In this document: piece by piece, positions 16,912-26,108 of the stretch
Layout of the letters: every line of letters starts with the position of its first letter
Numbering within the stretch: position 1 is the first letter of the stretch
Source of the DNA: Muribaculaceae bacterium
GTDB taxonomy: Bacteria; Bacteroidota; Bacteroidia; Bacteroidales; Muribaculaceae
Length of the DNA stretch: 64,000 bases
NCBI GenBank assembly: GCA_009775375.1
Contig: VSPO01000004.1
Span: 1 to 64,000 of the forward strand
Direction: 5' to 3'
Program-made: the position numbers and the translations under genes
Notes under the pieces: generated by a model
What the model was told of the DNA's origin: nothing
What the model saw: only the letters and a program-made list of their open reading frames with translations
The model's database searches: none

Positions 16912-17658
16912 ATGAAACTACTTGAAGGAAAGACAGCGTTGATCACAGGTGCTGCCCGAGGCATTGGCAAGGCCATTGCCCTTAAATTTGCGTCGGAAGG
17001 CGCCAACATCGCTTTCACCGACCTCGTGATAGACGAAAACGGCAAAAAGACAGAGGAGGAAATCGCTGCCTACGGCGTAAAATGCAAGGCTTATGCCTCC
17101 AATGCCGCTAATTTCGAAGACACTGAGAAAGTCGTAAATCAGGTGAAGGAAGACTTCGGCTCGATTGATATTCTCGTGAACAACGCCGGCATCACCAAAG
17201 ACGGCCTGATGATGCGCATGACCGAAGCTCAGTGGGACGCAGTCATCGCTGTCAATCTTAAATCCGCCTTCAATTTCATCCATGCCGTGCTTCCTATAAT
17301 GATGCGTCAGCGTCATGGCTCCATCATCAACATGGCTTCCGTGGTGGGAGTCCATGGCAATGCAGGCCAGGCCAACTACGCAGCATCCAAGGCCGGACTT
17401 ATCGCCCTTGCCAAGAGCATCGCACAGGAAGTCGGCTCACGCGGCATCCGCGCAAACGCAATCGCCCCGGGCTTCATCGAGACTGCCATGACGGCAGCCC
17501 TTCCCGATGCCGTGCGTGAGGAATGGACGAAGAAAATCCCTCTCCGTCGTGGAGGCAAGCCGGAGGATATCGCCGATGTGGCTACGTTCCTCGCTTCCGA
17601 CATGTCGAGCTACGTCTCCGGCCAGGTGATTCAGGTCGACGGCGGCATGAATATGTAA
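16912..17658 (+). CDS. fabG: 3-oxoacyl-[ACP] reductase
   Basis: A short-chain dehydrogenase that reduces 3-oxoacyl-ACP with NADPH. It has the nucleotide-binding TGAARGIG motif near residue 15, NNAG near residue 88, catalytic Ser in NMASVVG, YAASKAG with the catalytic Tyr and Lys, and the FabG-like tail SSYVSGQVIQVDGGMNM. The length of 248 residues is standard. It follows the KAS III gene by 39 bases. The match to FabG is close throughout, so the specific name is used. Confidence 0.95.
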   Translation: MKLLEGKTALITGAARGIGKAIALKFASEGANIAFTDLVIDENGKKTEEEIAAYGVKCKAYASNAANFEDTEKVVNQVKEDFGSIDILVNNAGITKDGLMMRMTEAQWDAVIAVNLKSAFNFIHAVLPIMMRQRHGSIINMASVVGVHGNAGQANYAASKAGLIALAKSIAQEVGSRGIRANAIAPGFIETAMTAALPDAVREEWTKKIPLRRGGKPEDIADVATFLASDMSSYVSGQVIQVDGGMNM

Positions 17659-17674
17659 GCATCCATCATTTGAG

Positions 17675-18361
17675 ATGAGAAAATACGCGATAATCGTTGC
17701 GGGAGGGGAGGGCAGGCGCATTGGCGGTGCCCTCCCCAAACAATTCCGTATGCTTGCGGGATTCCCCATGCTCTATTGGTCGATGAGGGCTTTCCGCGAG
17801 GAAGACCCCTCAACGGCTCTGATTCTCGTGCTGCACAGGGATTTTATCACTCTTTGGAATGAGCTTTCGCTGGGGATTCCCGAGAGCCAGAGGATTCCCC
17901 ATCAGATTGTGTCGGGAGGAGAGACGAGGACGGCATCGGTGGTCAACGGTCTTGACTTGGTCGACGACGGAGAGCAGACTCTTGTCGCCGTACACGATGC
18001 GGCGCGTCCGTTGGTGTCTCCGGAGATGATAGCAAGGGGCTGGGATGCCCTGAGAGACTGTCGCGGGGCCGTGCCGGTCGTAGCCGTGACGGATTCACTC
18101 CGAAAGATAGATTCCGAAGGAAACCGTGCCGTAGATAGGAGCAACTATGTTGCAGTGCAGACTCCGCAGGTGTTTCATGCCAAAAGTCTTAAGCAGGCTT
18201 ATGAGCTTAACCCAGGGGCGGTCTATTCCGACGACGCGTCGGCCTTAGAGGCTTCCGGCCTGCAGGTGGTATTGTTTGAGGGCTCTCCAAGAAACATGAA
18301 GGTCACCAATCCGGGAGACCTTGAGATTGCCGAACTGTTTATTAACCAGGATAAGGATTGA
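17675..18361 (+). CDS. ispD: 2-C-methyl-D-erythritol 4-phosphate cytidylyltransferase
   Basis: IspD joins CTP and MEP to give CDP-ME in the non-mevalonate isoprenoid pathway. The N-terminus AIIVAGGEGRRIGGALPKQF holds the CTP-binding glycine-rich loop with its Arg and Lys. VAVHDAARPLV and the late TNPGDLEIAE segment are also typical. It has the usual length of about 228 residues. Its stop codon overlaps the recG start by four bases (TTGA), so translation of the two is probably coupled. Confidence 0.95.
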   Translation: MRKYAIIVAGGEGRRIGGALPKQFRMLAGFPMLYWSMRAFREEDPSTALILVLHRDFITLWNELSLGIPESQRIPHQIVSGGETRTASVVNGLDLVDDGEQTLVAVHDAARPLVSPEMIARGWDALRDCRGAVPVVAVTDSLRKIDSEGNRAVDRSNYVAVQTPQVFHAKSLKQAYELNPGAVYSDDASALEASGLQVVLFEGSPRNMKVTNPGDLEIAELFINQDKD

Positions 18362-20517
18362 CAGATTTTCTCGATACAGACATAAAATACCTTAAAGGGG
18401 TGGGCGTGGAGAGAGCCAAGATGCTCTCTTCCGAAATAGGGGTCGCGACATTCCGCGACCTCCTATATTACTTCCCCTTCAGGCATATCGATAGAAGCCG
18501 GTTTTACACCATCTCCGAACTTTCAGGCGCCGAACTTCCCTCTCTCCAGATCAAAGGCTCGTTTATCAGCTTCAATGTCGAAGGGGAAGGGGCAAGAAAA
18601 AGACTCGTCGGCATTTTCAGCGACGGCAAAAAGATGATGGAGTGCGTTTGGTTTTCAAAGCTTCAGTATTTCTCCACGGCTTATAAAATCGGCGCGACAT
18701 ACGTCATTTTCGGGAAACCGGGTTTCTTCAGGAATGTCTATTCCATGGTGCATCCGGAGGTTGAGCCGTTTGATCCCGCCAAACCTCCCACGGGATTCCG
18801 TGGCGTCTATTCCATCACGGAGACCATGCGAAAGCGAGGGGCGTCCACCCGCCTTTTGCAGACGCTCGTCGGCAATCTCTTCGCCAACACCGGCTTTTCC
18901 TCTGTCGGCGACAATCTCCCGGAGGAGATCATCCGCCATTATAGCCTGATGCCACTGCCGGAGGCGCTTCGCCAGATGCATTTCCCCTCCGATGCCGCCT
19001 CTTTACGCAAAGCAATGGAGAGGATGAAATTCGAGGAACTTTTTTATGTCGAAGCCCACATCCTCCGCTATTCCATGGAGCGCGGGTCGAGGATTCCCGG
19101 TTATGTCTTCCCGAGGATAGGGGAAAAGTTCAATGGCTTTTATTTCAATGTGCTTCCTTTCCAGCTGACGGGGGCGCAGAAGCGAGTGTTGAAAGAGATA
19201 AGGGCGGATATGAAGACGGGCCGGCAGATGAACCGTCTGCTTCAGGGCGACGTAGGGTCGGGAAAGACCATGGTGGCTTTCATGTCGCTTTTGATGGCGA
19301 TCGACAATGAATGCCAGGGAGCTTTGATGGCCCCGACTGAAATTCTCGCAACGCAGCATTATGAAAGTCTTCGCCAGTGGGCCGATCCGATAGGTGTGAA
19401 GGTGGCCTTGCTGACCGGAAGCACGCGTGCCTCAGAAAGAAGAAGGATTCATGAGGGTCTTGAGTCGGGGGAGATAGATATAGTGGTGGGCACACATGCC
19501 TTGATTGAAGACACGGTGCGTTTTCATAAGCTTGGTTTGGTCGTAATCGATGAGCAGCACAGGTTTGGCGTCGCCCAGCGAGCCGCCATGTGGAAGAAGA
19601 GCGCGACGGCCCCCCACGTCCTTGTAATGACCGCCACCCCCATCCCCCGGACGCTCGCTATGACCGTCTACGGCGACCTCGATGTCTCTGTCATCGACGA
19701 GTTGCCTCCCGGACGCAAACCCGTCACCACGCTTTTGCGCTACGATTCCTCCCGCATGGAAGTTGACCGCCTGATATTTTCCCAGCTGCGGGAGGGAAGG
19801 CAAGTCTATATCGTATATCCCCTTATTGAGGAGAATGAGAAGCTCGACCTCAAAAGCCTTGAGGAGGGATATAGGCGCACTTGCGAGACGTTTCCCGGCT
19901 ATCGCGTCTGCTTCGTGCACGGAAAAATGAAACCGGCGGAGAAAGACCATCAGATGGATCTTTTTGTCAGCGGAGAGGCGAGGATAATGGTGGCAACCAC
20001 CGTCATAGAGGTAGGGGTCAATGTCCCCAACGCCTCGGTGATGGTGATAGAGAATGCCGAACGTTTCGGACTCTCGCAACTCCATCAGCTTCGGGGCAGG
20101 GTAGGCCGTGGTGCCGACCAGAGCTTCTGCGTCTTGATGGGGAAAATAAAATCCGGTGCAGACACAAAAAAACGCCTGAATATAATGACGGAGACCACCG
20201 ACGGCTTCCTGATTTCCGAGGCGGATATGAAAATCCGTGGTCCCGGAGACATGGAGGGCACCCAGCAAAGCGGTCTGGCATTCAATCTTCGGGTGGCCGA
20301 CCTGGCCCGCGACGGGCAGATCCTGACGAGGGCAAGGGAGATGGCGATAGCCGTCTTGCGCGGGAACCCCCGACTGCTTGCCCCCGGCTGTCAGGCCTCT
20401 CCCGCGAATGACTCCGACATGAAGCCATTGCCGTTGTCGCCTGCTGGGGTGGATATCATAGCTCGGGAATTGCGTTTGCGGTTTGCGCGGGCGGTCGATT
20501 GGTCGCAGATTTCGTGA
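18358..20517 (+). CDS. recG: ATP-dependent DNA helicase RecG
   Basis: RecG regresses and remodels stalled replication forks and Holliday junctions. The 719-residue chain has the N-terminal helix-hairpin segment (YLKGVGVERAKML), an OB-fold wedge (about residues 50-160), the superfamily 2 motor with Walker A GDVGSGKT, the DEQH box and TATPIPRTLA, and a C-terminal helicase lobe with QLRGRVGRG. The start is TTG at 18358, inside the end of ispD. No ATG gives a full-length product, since the first residues of the family fold follow this TTG directly. Confidence 0.96.
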   Translation: MTDFLDTDIKYLKGVGVERAKMLSSEIGVATFRDLLYYFPFRHIDRSRFYTISELSGAELPSLQIKGSFISFNVEGEGARKRLVGIFSDGKKMMECVWFSKLQYFSTAYKIGATYVIFGKPGFFRNVYSMVHPEVEPFDPAKPPTGFRGVYSITETMRKRGASTRLLQTLVGNLFANTGFSSVGDNLPEEIIRHYSLMPLPEALRQMHFPSDAASLRKAMERMKFEELFYVEAHILRYSMERGSRIPGYVFPRIGEKFNGFYFNVLPFQLTGAQKRVLKEIRADMKTGRQMNRLLQGDVGSGKTMVAFMSLLMAIDNECQGALMAPTEILATQHYESLRQWADPIGVKVALLTGSTRASERRRIHEGLESGEIDIVVGTHALIEDTVRFHKLGLVVIDEQHRFGVAQRAAMWKKSATAPHVLVMTATPIPRTLAMTVYGDLDVSVIDELPPGRKPVTTLLRYDSSRMEVDRLIFSQLREGRQVYIVYPLIEENEKLDLKSLEEGYRRTCETFPGYRVCFVHGKMKPAEKDHQMDLFVSGEARIMVATTVIEVGVNVPNASVMVIENAERFGLSQLHQLRGRVGRGADQSFCVLMGKIKSGADTKKRLNIMTETTDGFLISEADMKIRGPGDMEGTQQSGLAFNLRVADLARDGQILTRAREMAIAVLRGNPRLLAPGCQASPANDSDMKPLPLSPAGVDIIARELRLRFARAVDWSQIS

Positions 20518-20578
20518 GTCATTAGTCTTTTAGTCATTAGTCATTAGTTGTTGGCCAGTATAGATTGTTATAGATTAT

Positions 20579-21913
20579 ATGAGAGAAAAAGAATTTTTAC
20601 CTCTCGTGGAGCAACGCCTCGGCATCGGGCAGCTCAACGAGATGCAGATAAAGATGATGGCTTCCGCTTCGGAGCCACGCGACATAGTCCTGCTTTCCCC
20701 GACGGGAAGCGGGAAAACCCTGGCCTTCACACTTCCTGTGATGAAATTGATGCGTCCGTCAACAGGCAGGGTGCAGTGTGTGGTCATTGCTCCTTCGAGG
20801 GAGCTCGTGGTGCAGATTGCCGGCGTGATGCGTGAAGTTTCGCCCGGATTGCGGGTTGTGGCTTTGTATGGCGGTCATAATGTGGAGGATGAGGTCAACA
20901 GCCTTAAGGTCGTGCCGGATATAGTCGTTGCTACCCCGGGCAGACTTCTCGACCATGCCGTCAGGCGCAATATCGACCTTCTTCCCGTCAGGATTGTCGT
21001 GCTTGATGAGTTTGACAAGTCGCTGGAACTCGGTTTCGACGAAGAGATGGAGAAACTGATGAAGAGGATGAAAAACGTCAGCCGCTTCATACTGACCTCT
21101 GCCACGAATGCCGATGTCATGCCCGAATTTCTCAACCTCAACAATCCCCTGACTCTTGATTTCCTCTCCGGCAACGAGAATTTGAAGACAAGGATGAGGG
21201 TCCACAGGGTCAAGTCAGACAGCAAAGACAAGCTTGAGGCATTGCTCTCCCTGCTAAAGTGCATCACGGCGGAAGGACCTCTAAAGAAGACCATAATTTT
21301 TGTCAACCATAGGGAAAGCGCGGAAAGGGTGGTTGAATTTTTGAAGAAGAAAGGTGTGGATGCCTCTCTCTACCATGGTGCGCTCGACCAACGCGAGCGC
21401 GAGACGGCCGTAGCCCTCTTCAACAATGGCAGTCGTCCGGTGCTTGTTGCGACCGACCTTGCAGCCCGCGGTCTCGACATAGAGAAAGTGGCCTCCATCA
21501 TCCATTATCATCAGCCCTTGACGCGCGAAGCCTACACCCACCGCAACGGTCGCACGGCCCGCGTGGAAGAGGAAGGGGATATCTATCTCCTTGTCGGACC
21601 TGACGAGGAAATCAAAGACTATGTGGAATTTGACGACGACTTTGAGCTGAATCCGGCTACGGAGTCGGTATTAAAGTCGGGTTTTGAGACGCTTTATATC
21701 ACGGGTGGAAAGCGTGAGAAACTCTCCCGAGGCGATATACTCGGTTTTATTGTCAAAGAGGGAGGAATCGATGTCGGAGCTGTCGGCAAAATCAACGTCT
21801 TCGACCATTATTCGCTTGTAGCAGTGAAAAAATCGAAAGCCGGAAGAATTGTCGAAAAACTGTCGGGCCACAAATTGAAAGGAGAGAAGCGCAAAATCTC
21901 TATAATGAGATAG
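20579..21913 (+). CDS. DEAD-box-family RNA helicase with DbpA-like C-terminal domain
   Basis: The two RecA-like lobes are complete: SPTGSGKT (motif I), PSRELVVQ, TPGRLLDH, DEFD in place of DEAD (motif II), SAT (motif III) and HRNGRTAR (motif VI). The last 75 residues resemble the DbpA RNA-binding domain that recognises a 23S rRNA hairpin, so a role in large-subunit assembly is likely (inference). The DEFD variant retains the catalytic acidic pair. It follows recG after 61 bases that contain three GTCATTAGT-like repeats. Confidence 0.88.
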   Translation: MREKEFLPLVEQRLGIGQLNEMQIKMMASASEPRDIVLLSPTGSGKTLAFTLPVMKLMRPSTGRVQCVVIAPSRELVVQIAGVMREVSPGLRVVALYGGHNVEDEVNSLKVVPDIVVATPGRLLDHAVRRNIDLLPVRIVVLDEFDKSLELGFDEEMEKLMKRMKNVSRFILTSATNADVMPEFLNLNNPLTLDFLSGNENLKTRMRVHRVKSDSKDKLEALLSLLKCITAEGPLKKTIIFVNHRESAERVVEFLKKKGVDASLYHGALDQRERETAVALFNNGSRPVLVATDLAARGLDIEKVASIIHYHQPLTREAYTHRNGRTARVEEEGDIYLLVGPDEEIKDYVEFDDDFELNPATESVLKSGFETLYITGGKREKLSRGDILGFIVKEGGIDVGAVGKINVFDHYSLVAVKKSKAGRIVEKLSGHKLKGEKRKISIMR

Positions 21914-22050
21914 CCGATCTTCAAACGCCATCAATTCGGGAGGGAGAAAGAAGATAGTTGCCGAAGGGTGGTTAAAACATTCAAAAAAGGTATAAATCTT
22001 TCAAAATCGTGAAAGATAGTTACATTTGAAGCAAATATAGACTTTGAATG

Positions 22051-22082
22051 TTTGAAAAATAGCTTGGAAATAATTATCTTTG
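22051..22082 (+). promoter_or_regulatory. Promoter of nifJ
   Basis: TTTG (22051-22054), exactly 20 bases, then TATCTTTG (22075-22082) match the Bacteroidota consensus. Start is predicted near 22089, giving an 85-base A-rich leader. Confidence 0.85.
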
Positions 22083-22173
22083 CAGTCGTAAACGAACAGG
22101 GATAATCCAAAAGAGAGCCGTATGCGCTCCTTGAATTAGACTAAAATCTCAATTAAATAACAAATTAATAACT

Positions 22174-25100
22174 ATGAGCAAAGCAAAGCAATTCCTGACT
22201 TGCGACGGTAATCAGGCTGCTGCCCACATCAGCTACATGTTTACTGAGGTGGCCGCTATCTACCCGATTACCCCCTCATCGACCATGGCGGAATACGTAG
22301 ACGACTGGTCGGCTGCAGGCAGGAAGAACATTTTCGGAGAGACAGTACTCGTGCAAGAGATGCAAAGTGAAGGTGGCGCCGCAGGCGCAGTCCACGGCTC
22401 GCTGCAGGCCGGCGCGCTGACCACTACCTACACCGCTTCGCAGGGTCTTCTCCTGATGATCCCTAACATGTATAAAATCGCCGGCGAGCTTCTCCCCTGC
22501 GTATTCCATGTTTCGGCACGTACTCTCGCTTCCCACGCGCTGAGTATCTTCGGCGACCATCAAGACGTCATGTCGGCTCGCCAGACAGGCTTCGCGATGC
22601 TGTGCGAAGGCTCCGTTCAGGAGGTGATGGACCTCGCAGCCGTTGCCCATCTCGCAACGCTCAAGAGCCGCGTGCCTTTCGTCAACTTCTTCGACGGTTT
22701 CCGCACATCCCACGAAATCCAGAAAATCGAGGCCATCGACCAGGATGAGCTCGCTCCCCTTATCGACCAGGAAGCCCTTGCTGATTTCCGCAACCGCGCC
22801 CTCAACCCCAATGCCCCGGTAGCCCGCGGCATGGCTGAGAACCCCGACGTATTCTTCCAGCACCGTGAGGCTTCCAACCCCTACTACATGGCAGTTCCCG
22901 AGATCGTAGAGAACTACATGAACGAGCTCTCAAAAATCACGGGCCGCAACTACGGTCTGTTTGACTACTATGGCGACCCCGAGGCCGACCGCGTGATCAT
23001 CGCCATGGGTTCCGTCACGGAGTGCATCCGCGAGACCATTGACCATCTCCGCGCAAAAGGGGAGAAAGTTGGTCTCGTAAGCGTTCACCTCTATCGTCCG
23101 TTCTCCGCAAAGCACTTCCTTTCCGCCGTCCCCGCCACGGCCAAGAGAATCGCCGTGCTCGACCGCACGAAAGAACCCGGAGCGCTCGGAGAGCCTCTCT
23201 ATCTCGACGTAAAGGATTGCTTCTACGGCAAGGAGAACGCCCCGCTCATCGTAGGCGGTCGCTATGGCCTCAGCTCGAAGGACACCACTCCCGCACAGAT
23301 TCTTTCCGTCTATGACAATCTCGCTCTTCCCGAGCCCAAGAACGGCTTCACGGTGGGCATCGTCGACGACGTGACTTACCTTTCCCTTCCCCAGCTTCCC
23401 GAAATCAGCGTAGGCGACGAGGGAATGTTCCAGGCCAAGTTCTTCGGTCTTGGCGCTGATGGCACAGTCGGAGCCAACAAGAACTCCGTCAAGATCATCG
23501 GCGACAACACCGACAAATACTGTCAGGCATACTTCTCCTACGACTCCAAGAAGTCGGGCGGCTTCACCTGCTCGCACCTCCGCTTCGGCGACCTCCCTAT
23601 CCGCTCCACGTATCTCGTTACGACGCCCAACTTCGTGGCTTGCCACGTTCAGGCTTATCTCCACATGTATGACGTGACCCGCGGCCTGCAGAAGAACGGT
23701 ACGTTCCTTCTCAACACCATCTGGGAGGGTGAGGAGCTTGCGAAGAACCTTCCCAACAAGGTGAAGCGCTATTTCGCACAGAACAACATCCGCGTCTTCT
23801 ACATCAACGCTTCGAAGATCGCTCAGGAAATCGGCCTCGGCAACCGCACCAATACCATTCTCCAGAGCGCATTCTTCCGCATCACGGAGGTTATCCCCGT
23901 TGATCTTGCCGTAGAGCAGATGAAGAAATTCATCGTGAAGTCTTATGGCAAGAAGGGTCAGAACATCGTCGACATGAACTATGCAGCCGTGGATCGCGGA
24001 GGCGAATACAAGGAGCTGACCGTAGATCCCTCCTGGGCTAACCTCGCCGACGAAGAGGCCAAGAAGATCGACGTTCCCGAGTTCGTTTCCAACGTTGTTA
24101 TCCCCATCAACGCTCAGGATGGCGACCTTCTCCCCGTCAGCACCTTCAAGGATTGCGCCGACGGCACATGGCCGCAGGGCACAGCCCGCTATGAGAAGCG
24201 CGGAGTAGCAGCCTTCGTCCCCGAATGGAATCCCGAGAACTGTATCCAGTGTAACAAGTGCTCATATGTCTGCCCCCACGCTTGCATCCGTCCGTTTGTG
24301 CTCGACGAGGCTGAGATGGCTGCTGCTCCTTTCGGCGAGGAACACTCGATTCCGGCCATCGGCAAGACCTTCACGGGCATGCGTTTCGTGCAGCAGGTTG
24401 ATGTGCTCGACTGCCTCGGCTGCGGCAACTGCGCCGATGTCTGCCCGGGCAAGAAGGGCCAGAAGGCTCTCGTCATGAAGCACGAGGAGAGCCAGATCGG
24501 CCAGCAGCCCAACTGGGATTATTGCGCAAGCAAGGTATCCTCGAAGCAGAATCTCGTTGACATCAAGGCCAACGTCAAGAACAGCCAGTTTGCTACTCCT
24601 ATGTTTGAGTTTTCCGGTGCTTGCTCCGGTTGCGGCGAGACTCCCTACGTCAAGCTCATCAGCCAGCTCTTCGGCGACCACGAGGTTGTGGCCAACGCCA
24701 CGGGTTGCTCATCCATCTATTCAGGCTCCGTGCCCTCCACTCCCTATTGCGAGAACGAGAAGGGCAACGGTCCCGCTTGGGCAAACTCCCTCTTCGAGGA
24801 CTTCTGCGAATTCGGTCTCGGTATGCGTATAGCCTACGAGAAGATGCGTGCGCGTCTTGAGGAGACCTGCAACAAGATCGCTGCTTCCGAGAACGCTCCC
24901 GAGGCTCTTAAGGCAGCTGCGGCTGCCTGGATGGAGGCTCGCGAGGATGCCGACGCTTCCCGCGTGAAGGGCGACGCTCTCCTTGAGGAGGCTAAGAAAG
25001 GCGCCGAGGCAGGTTGCGACTGCTGCAAGAAGATTGTCGGCCTGAAGCACTATCTCGTAAAGCGCAGCCAGTGGATCATCGGTGGCGACGGCGCAAGCTA

Positions 25101-25764
25101 CGATATAGGCTACGGCGGTCTTGACCACGTGATCGCTTCCGGCAAGAACGTCAACATTCTCGTTCTCGACACGGAGGTTTACTCCAACACCGGCGGCCAG
25201 TCTTCAAAGGCTACTCCTATCGCCGCCATCGCCAAGTTTGCCGCTGCCGGCAAGCGTATCCGTAAGAAGGATCTTGGCCTCATGGCCACGACCTACGGCT
25301 ACGTATATGCCGCACAGGTTGCCATGGGTGCCGACAACGCTCAGACCCTCAAGGCTATCCGCGAGGCAGAGGCTTACGACGGCCCGTCGATCATCATCGC
25401 TTACTCTCCCTGTATCAACCATGGTCTGAAGGTCGGAATGGGCCACAGCCAGGAAGAGGAGAAGAAAGCAGTGGAATGCGGCTACTGGCATCTCTGGCGC
25501 TACAATCCTGCTCTTGAGAACAGCGGACAGAATCCGTTCTCTCTCGACAGCAAGGAGCCGGATTGGAGCAAGTTCAACGACTTCCTCAAAGGTGAGGTTC
25601 GTTTCGCATCGCTCTTCAAGATGCAGCCCGAAGCAGCCGGCGAGCTCTTCCAGGCAGCTCAGGACAATGCAAAATGGCGCTACAACAACTACAAGCGTCT
25701 TTCCCAGCAGAACTGGGGCACGGATCCTGAAATGACAGCCGAGGAGGAAGCACTCCGCAAGTAA
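22174..25764 (+). CDS. nifJ: Pyruvate:ferredoxin (flavodoxin) oxidoreductase
   Basis: PFOR converts pyruvate and CoA to acetyl-CoA and CO2 while reducing ferredoxin, a central step in anaerobic catabolism. The single 1196-residue chain has the family order: pyrimidine-binding domain (AAAHISYMFTEVAAIYPITPSS near the start), a transketolase-like domain II, a gamma domain, two 4Fe-4S motifs (CIQCNKCSYVCP, CLGCGNCADVCP) and a TPP-binding domain with CSGCGETPY and NTGGQSSK. Codon use is strongly biased towards C- and G-ending codons compared with neighbours, as expected for a highly expressed gene. It is monocistronic. Confidence 0.97.
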   Translation: MSKAKQFLTCDGNQAAAHISYMFTEVAAIYPITPSSTMAEYVDDWSAAGRKNIFGETVLVQEMQSEGGAAGAVHGSLQAGALTTTYTASQGLLLMIPNMYKIAGELLPCVFHVSARTLASHALSIFGDHQDVMSARQTGFAMLCEGSVQEVMDLAAVAHLATLKSRVPFVNFFDGFRTSHEIQKIEAIDQDELAPLIDQEALADFRNRALNPNAPVARGMAENPDVFFQHREASNPYYMAVPEIVENYMNELSKITGRNYGLFDYYGDPEADRVIIAMGSVTECIRETIDHLRAKGEKVGLVSVHLYRPFSAKHFLSAVPATAKRIAVLDRTKEPGALGEPLYLDVKDCFYGKENAPLIVGGRYGLSSKDTTPAQILSVYDNLALPEPKNGFTVGIVDDVTYLSLPQLPEISVGDEGMFQAKFFGLGADGTVGANKNSVKIIGDNTDKYCQAYFSYDSKKSGGFTCSHLRFGDLPIRSTYLVTTPNFVACHVQAYLHMYDVTRGLQKNGTFLLNTIWEGEELAKNLPNKVKRYFAQNNIRVFYINASKIAQEIGLGNRTNTILQSAFFRITEVIPVDLAVEQMKKFIVKSYGKKGQNIVDMNYAAVDRGGEYKELTVDPSWANLADEEAKKIDVPEFVSNVVIPINAQDGDLLPVSTFKDCADGTWPQGTARYEKRGVAAFVPEWNPENCIQCNKCSYVCPHACIRPFVLDEAEMAAAPFGEEHSIPAIGKTFTGMRFVQQVDVLDCLGCGNCADVCPGKKGQKALVMKHEESQIGQQPNWDYCASKVSSKQNLVDIKANVKNSQFATPMFEFSGACSGCGETPYVKLISQLFGDHEVVANATGCSSIYSGSVPSTPYCENEKGNGPAWANSLFEDFCEFGLGMRIAYEKMRARLEETCNKIAASENAPEALKAAAAAWMEAREDADASRVKGDALLEEAKKGAEAGCDCCKKIVGLKHYLVKRSQWIIGGDGASYDIGYGGLDHVIASGKNVNILVLDTEVYSNTGGQSSKATPIAAIAKFAAAGKRIRKKDLGLMATTYGYVYAAQVAMGADNAQTLKAIREAEAYDGPSIIIAYSPCINHGLKVGMGHSQEEEKKAVECGYWHLWRYNPALENSGQNPFSLDSKEPDWSKFNDFLKGEVRFASLFKMQPEAAGELFQAAQDNAKWRYNNYKRLSQQNWGTDPEMTAEEEALRK

Positions 25765-25790
25765 GAAAATCTCGACAGGCACTGAGCCTG

Positions 25791-25837
25791 ATAAAATAAA
25801 ATGGGGGCACCGAAAAAGTGCCCCCATTTTATTTTAT
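25791..25837 (+). terminator. Intrinsic terminator of nifJ
   Basis: A perfect 20-bp stem (25791-25810 with 25818-25837) has a 7-base loop. Its core is GGGGGCAC and its outer half is A/T-rich, supplying the U run. Confidence 0.93.
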
Positions 25838-25872
25838 GCTATCGGACTTAGCAACTTTAGGTTATCCTCTCA

Positions 25873-26004
25873 AATCCATGAATTGTGGCAAATTCAATCG
25901 GTGGATTATGGCAGATTCAATCGGTGGATTATGGCAAATCCAATCCATGGATTGTGGCAAGTTTAATCGGTGGATTGTGGCAAGTTTAATCGGTGATTTG
26001 TCGG
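25873..26004. repeat. 23-bp tandem repeat, five full copies and a partial sixth
   Basis: Copies start at 25873, 25896, 25919, 25942 and 25965, with a partial copy from 25988. The unit is close to AATCGGTGGATT(A/G)TGGCA followed by five or so variable bases. There is no spacer between units and no ORF through the block. Confidence 0.9.
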
Positions 26005-26012
26005 AAAAAGAA

Positions 26013-26082
26013 GATCGGCAACCTTGGTCCTGATATCTTTCCGGCTTACTTGAATGATATCAAAGCTAAAGGTTGCCGACCT
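26013..26082. repeat. Nested inverted repeats after the hybrid regulator gene
   Basis: An outer pair (TCGGCAACCTT and its complement AAGGTTGCCGA-like, about 26014-26024 and 26069-26079) encloses an inner pair (TGATATC / GATATCA). The structure lies just past the stop of the leftward regulator gene and may terminate it. Confidence 0.45.
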
Positions 26083-26108
26083 GTAAAAGGCTGTTATTCC
26101 AACAATTC

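Noticed and set aside
22930..25827. Long antisense open frames within nifJ (244, 207 and 195 residues)
   Set aside because: They mirror the biased codon use of nifJ and carry no domains.
25873..26004. CRISPR array
   Set aside because: The 23-base units follow each other directly with no unique spacers, and no cas genes are nearby.
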